From NCBI RefSeq assembly GCF_001439785.1, contig NZ_JYLI01000022.1, positions 1-64,000 of the forward strand: 64,000 nucleotides of DNA, read 5' to 3'. Under the pieces are notes generated by a model. That model made no database searches. It saw nothing but the letters and a program-made list of their open reading frames with translations, and was not told where the DNA came from. The position numbers and the translations under genes are program-made. Shown here piece after piece: positions 62,135 to 64,000 of the stretch (the stretch's first letter is position 1; every line of letters starts with the position of its first letter). The stretch comes from Pseudomonas poae. GTDB taxonomy: Bacteria > Pseudomonadota > Gammaproteobacteria > Pseudomonadales > Pseudomonadaceae.

Positions 62135-62242
62135 TCAGCAGAAGAGCGAAGCCACCGCTAACAGGCAGATAATCTGCGCAATCAGCTGGCAACGTATTTC
62201 ACCGTTTGTTGTTGCCATATCACTCATTTGTCCGGCATACAT
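62135..62242 (-). CDS. Possible 35-residue membrane peptide
   Basis: Minus-strand ATG 62242 with AAGG nine bases upstream codes MYAGQMSDMATTNGEIRCQL and then a hydrophobic IAQIICLLAVASLFC before a TGA at 62135-62137. One membrane helix with a cysteine tail is plausible. It is too short to be sure and no family is recognised. Confidence 0.3.
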   Translation of the reverse strand: MYAGQMSDMATTNGEIRCQLIAQIICLLAVASLFC

Positions 62243-62366
62243 GATCGCTACCTTTTTGGCTGAATCACCGTGAGCCCGGCGTGGGAACGCACCGTTATTG
62301 CGCTGAGTATAGGCCTTGAAATTAAAGTCTTACTAATGGTGTTTGTACTGAATTCAGGAGCGCGCG

Positions 62367-62792
62367 ATGGAGCTGGCGATGGAGGTGTCATTCGACGTAA
62401 CCGAGCAGGATCGTGAGGCAATCCTCAAGCCGCTGAGGGCTTATAACCTCAGTCACACAGGCAGCATGCCATTTGAAACGGTGGGCATCCTGTTGCGTGA
62501 TCCCGCTACTGACGAGGTAGTGGGCGGGCTTTACGGTAAAATTTCCTACGGGTGGCTGTTTATCGAACTGCTGAGCATCCCCGACCAGATGCGCACTCAG
62601 GGCACCGGTACACACTTGATGCGCACCGCTGAAGACTTGGCCGAGCAGAAAGGCTGTACCGGAATCTGGCTGGACACGTTCAGCTTTCAGGCGCCAGGGT
62701 TTTATCGAAAGTTGGGTTTCACTGAGGTGGGTCATATTGTCGATTACCCGCCAGGTCACCTGCGCCACTTTTTCCAGAAACGCCTGCGCTGA
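62367..62792 (+). CDS. GNAT family N-acetyltransferase
   Basis: A 141-residue acetyltransferase; AGGAG lies seven bases before ATG 62367. MPFETVGILLRDPATDEVVG and GLYGKISYGWLFIELLSIPD lead to the acetyl-CoA-binding QMRTQGTGTHLMRTAEDLAE (Q-x-x-G-x-G/T), and GIWLDTFSFQAPGFYRKLGF is the C-terminal strand with the A-x-x-FY-x-K-x-GF signature. The substrate is unknown. Confidence 0.85.
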   Translation: MELAMEVSFDVTEQDREAILKPLRAYNLSHTGSMPFETVGILLRDPATDEVVGGLYGKISYGWLFIELLSIPDQMRTQGTGTHLMRTAEDLAEQKGCTGIWLDTFSFQAPGFYRKLGFTEVGHIVDYPPGHLRHFFQKRLR

Positions 62793-62910
62793 GGTGCGGC
62801 ACCGCTTCTGAACAATGTGAGAGAGCGTTTTGGAGATCAGATTATTGGGTGTTTGACCAGTGGTGGTCGTAAGTGTTTTGCAAAATAACACCGAGGTTCA
62901 GACCTGATGC

Positions 62911-64000
62911 TCAGTCCTCGCGCCGAGGAAAAAACAATGCAAAACATGTGAGTCCATCCTCGCTGCTCACGCCGTACTGGCCGTTATGCAGTTGCATGAT
63001 GGTCGCCACAATTGACAGACCAAGCCCATTGGATTGGGAAGAGCGTTCTCGAGATTCATCCACCCGGTAAAACCGTTCAAACAAGCGTGGCAAGTGCTCG
63101 GCTGGAATGGTGGCACCGTGGTTGCTGACTTTCAGATGAAGGCCCTCGGCGTCTGGTACCGCCTGAATCAGCAGATCGGAGCCAGGCGCACCATATTTGA
63201 TGGCGTTGGCGCACAGGTTGGCCAGCGCACGTCGCAGCAGCATCGGTTCCGCCCAGATCACGCCTTCGCCCTCTGTCATGATGCGCATGCCCACATCGCC
63301 GGCCAGGCCTTCGAAGTAGTCTGCGATGCGCTGTACTTCATCGGCCGCGTTCAGCTCCTGTCGCTGATGCAGTGCGCCGGCGGGGTCGGTGCGAGCCAGG
63401 AACAGCATGTTGTCGAGCATTCGCGCCAGGCGCTCGAGCTCTTCCACGTTTGACGCAAGCAGTTGCTGGTAGCCTTCGATGCTGCGGTCCTGTTGCAGGG
63501 CGACCTGGGTTTCTCCCAGCAGGTTGTTGATCGGTGTGCGCAGCTCATGGGCCATGTCGGTAGACACCTGGCCCAGTTGCACGAAGCCCTTGGCCAGGCG
63601 TTCCAGCATGGTGTTGAACGACTCGATCATGGGCAGCAACTCCCTGGGCGCCCCGTGACCGTCGAGACGTTCGGCCAGGTTACTGACGCCGATACCCTGA
63701 GCATGCCGGGCCAGACGCCGCAAAGGCAGCAGCCCACGATGCACAAGCAGGTAGCCCACCACGGCGAGGATGAGCGCCGCGATACTGGCCAGGATGTACA
63801 CACTCAACCGGTAGCTGGCGAGCACGGCGGTGCGTTCGGTCATCAGGCGCCCGCTGGTAACTTGCAAGCTGCCCAGATCGCCGGAATCGATGGACGCGGC
63901 AACGGTTGAAAAGGGTACGCCATTGAGTCCAGGCAGGTGCTGCACGTCGGTCAACGCGAGCACATGGTCTTTGGGCACGGGTTTGACGGGGGGCAGCTCA
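62911..64000 (-). CDS. Heavy-metal-type sensor histidine kinase, C-terminal part (cut by window end)
   Basis: At least 360 residues are visible; the frame stays open to the window end (ELPPVKPVPKDHVLALTDVQ at its start). There is part of a periplasmic sensor, a membrane helix (YRLSVYILASIAALILAVVG), a HAMP domain (HRGLLPLRRLARHAQGIGVS), HisKA STDMAHELRTPINNLLGETQ with the phospho-His, and HATPase NLCANAIKYGAPGSDLLIQA plus SNGLGLSIVATIMQLHNGQY. The pattern ALPL-HELRTPINNLLGETQVAL is that of the CusS/CopS heavy-metal group. The response regulator should lie beyond the window. Confidence 0.88.
   Translation of the reverse strand, partial: ELPPVKPVPKDHVLALTDVQHLPGLNGVPFSTVAASIDSGDLGSLQVTSGRLMTERTAVLASYRLSVYILASIAALILAVVGYLLVHRGLLPLRRLARHAQGIGVSNLAERLDGHGAPRELLPMIESFNTMLERLAKGFVQLGQVSTDMAHELRTPINNLLGETQVALQQDRSIEGYQQLLASNVEELERLARMLDNMLFLARTDPAGALHQRQELNAADEVQRIADYFEGLAGDVGMRIMTEGEGVIWAEPMLLRRALANLCANAIKYGAPGSDLLIQAVPDAEGLHLKVSNHGATIPAEHLPRLFERFYRVDESRERSSQSNGLGLSIVATIMQLHNGQYGVSSEDGLTCFALFFPRRED

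Overview
The window is about 64 kb of a Pseudomonas chromosome, most likely from the P. fluorescens group. The evidence is GC-rich coding sequence throughout, dense Pseudomonas-type REP elements between genes, and a long core block in the order known from P. aeruginosa: LysR regulator, leuC, leuD, methyltransferase, leuB, asd, asd-like paralogue, fimV, truA, trpF, accD, folC, SPOR protein, cvpA, purF, metZ, SDR. The species call is inference from gene content and synteny; no database comparison was possible.

Positions 1-4100 form a small accessory island of lower GC. It starts inside an IS66-type element, carries a decayed IS3-type transposase, and holds four orphan genes: a membrane-anchored coiled-coil protein, two proteins with HEPN-like R-x(4-5)-H motifs, and a DUF2971 protein. 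Positions 4.1-14.4 kb hold small lineage-specific genes: an aldose-epimerase-fold protein (DUF4432), a tandem-repeat exported peptide, a DUF6124 protein behind a strongly structured leader, a nucleotidyltransferase, a Nudix hydrolase, an MFS exporter, a P-loop kinase, TspO and an HSL-type hydrolase.

Positions 14.5-28 kb contain a 1274-residue two-core hybrid histidine kinase, a three-gene FecBCDE/BtuFCD-type ABC importer with 4-base overlaps, a NUC1 endonuclease, a protealysin-like M4 protease with its emfourin-type inhibitor, a divergent sad/ptrR-like pair, and the aromatic aminotransferase tyrB. Positions 28.4-35 kb are housekeeping: uvrB, gltX, a duplicated tRNA-Ala/tRNA-Glu cassette, a TetR regulator with a perfect 16-bp palindrome before it, a thioesterase and dusC.

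Positions 35.2-37.5 kb are the most unusual locus. A sequence fitting the HrpL-dependent hrp box (GGAACT-N15-CCACGAA) precedes a repeat-rich acidic protein with a type III-like N-terminus and a second protein with a conserved Cys/His pair. I read this as a candidate type III effector or secreted-protein operon. A GGDEF-EAL protein follows on the other strand.

Positions 39.7-59.1 kb are the biosynthetic core (leucine, aspartate family, tryptophan, fatty acid, folate, purine and methionine enzymes) with fimV and a SPOR protein. Positions 59.2-64 kb hold four more tRNAs (Val, Asp, Asp, Val), a PuuB-like oxidase, a FlxA-like coiled-coil protein, a GNAT acetyltransferase and a metal-type sensor kinase cut by the window end. 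Two REP families recur: a composite ~160-200 bp type (four copies) and a short GGGAG-core type (five copies).
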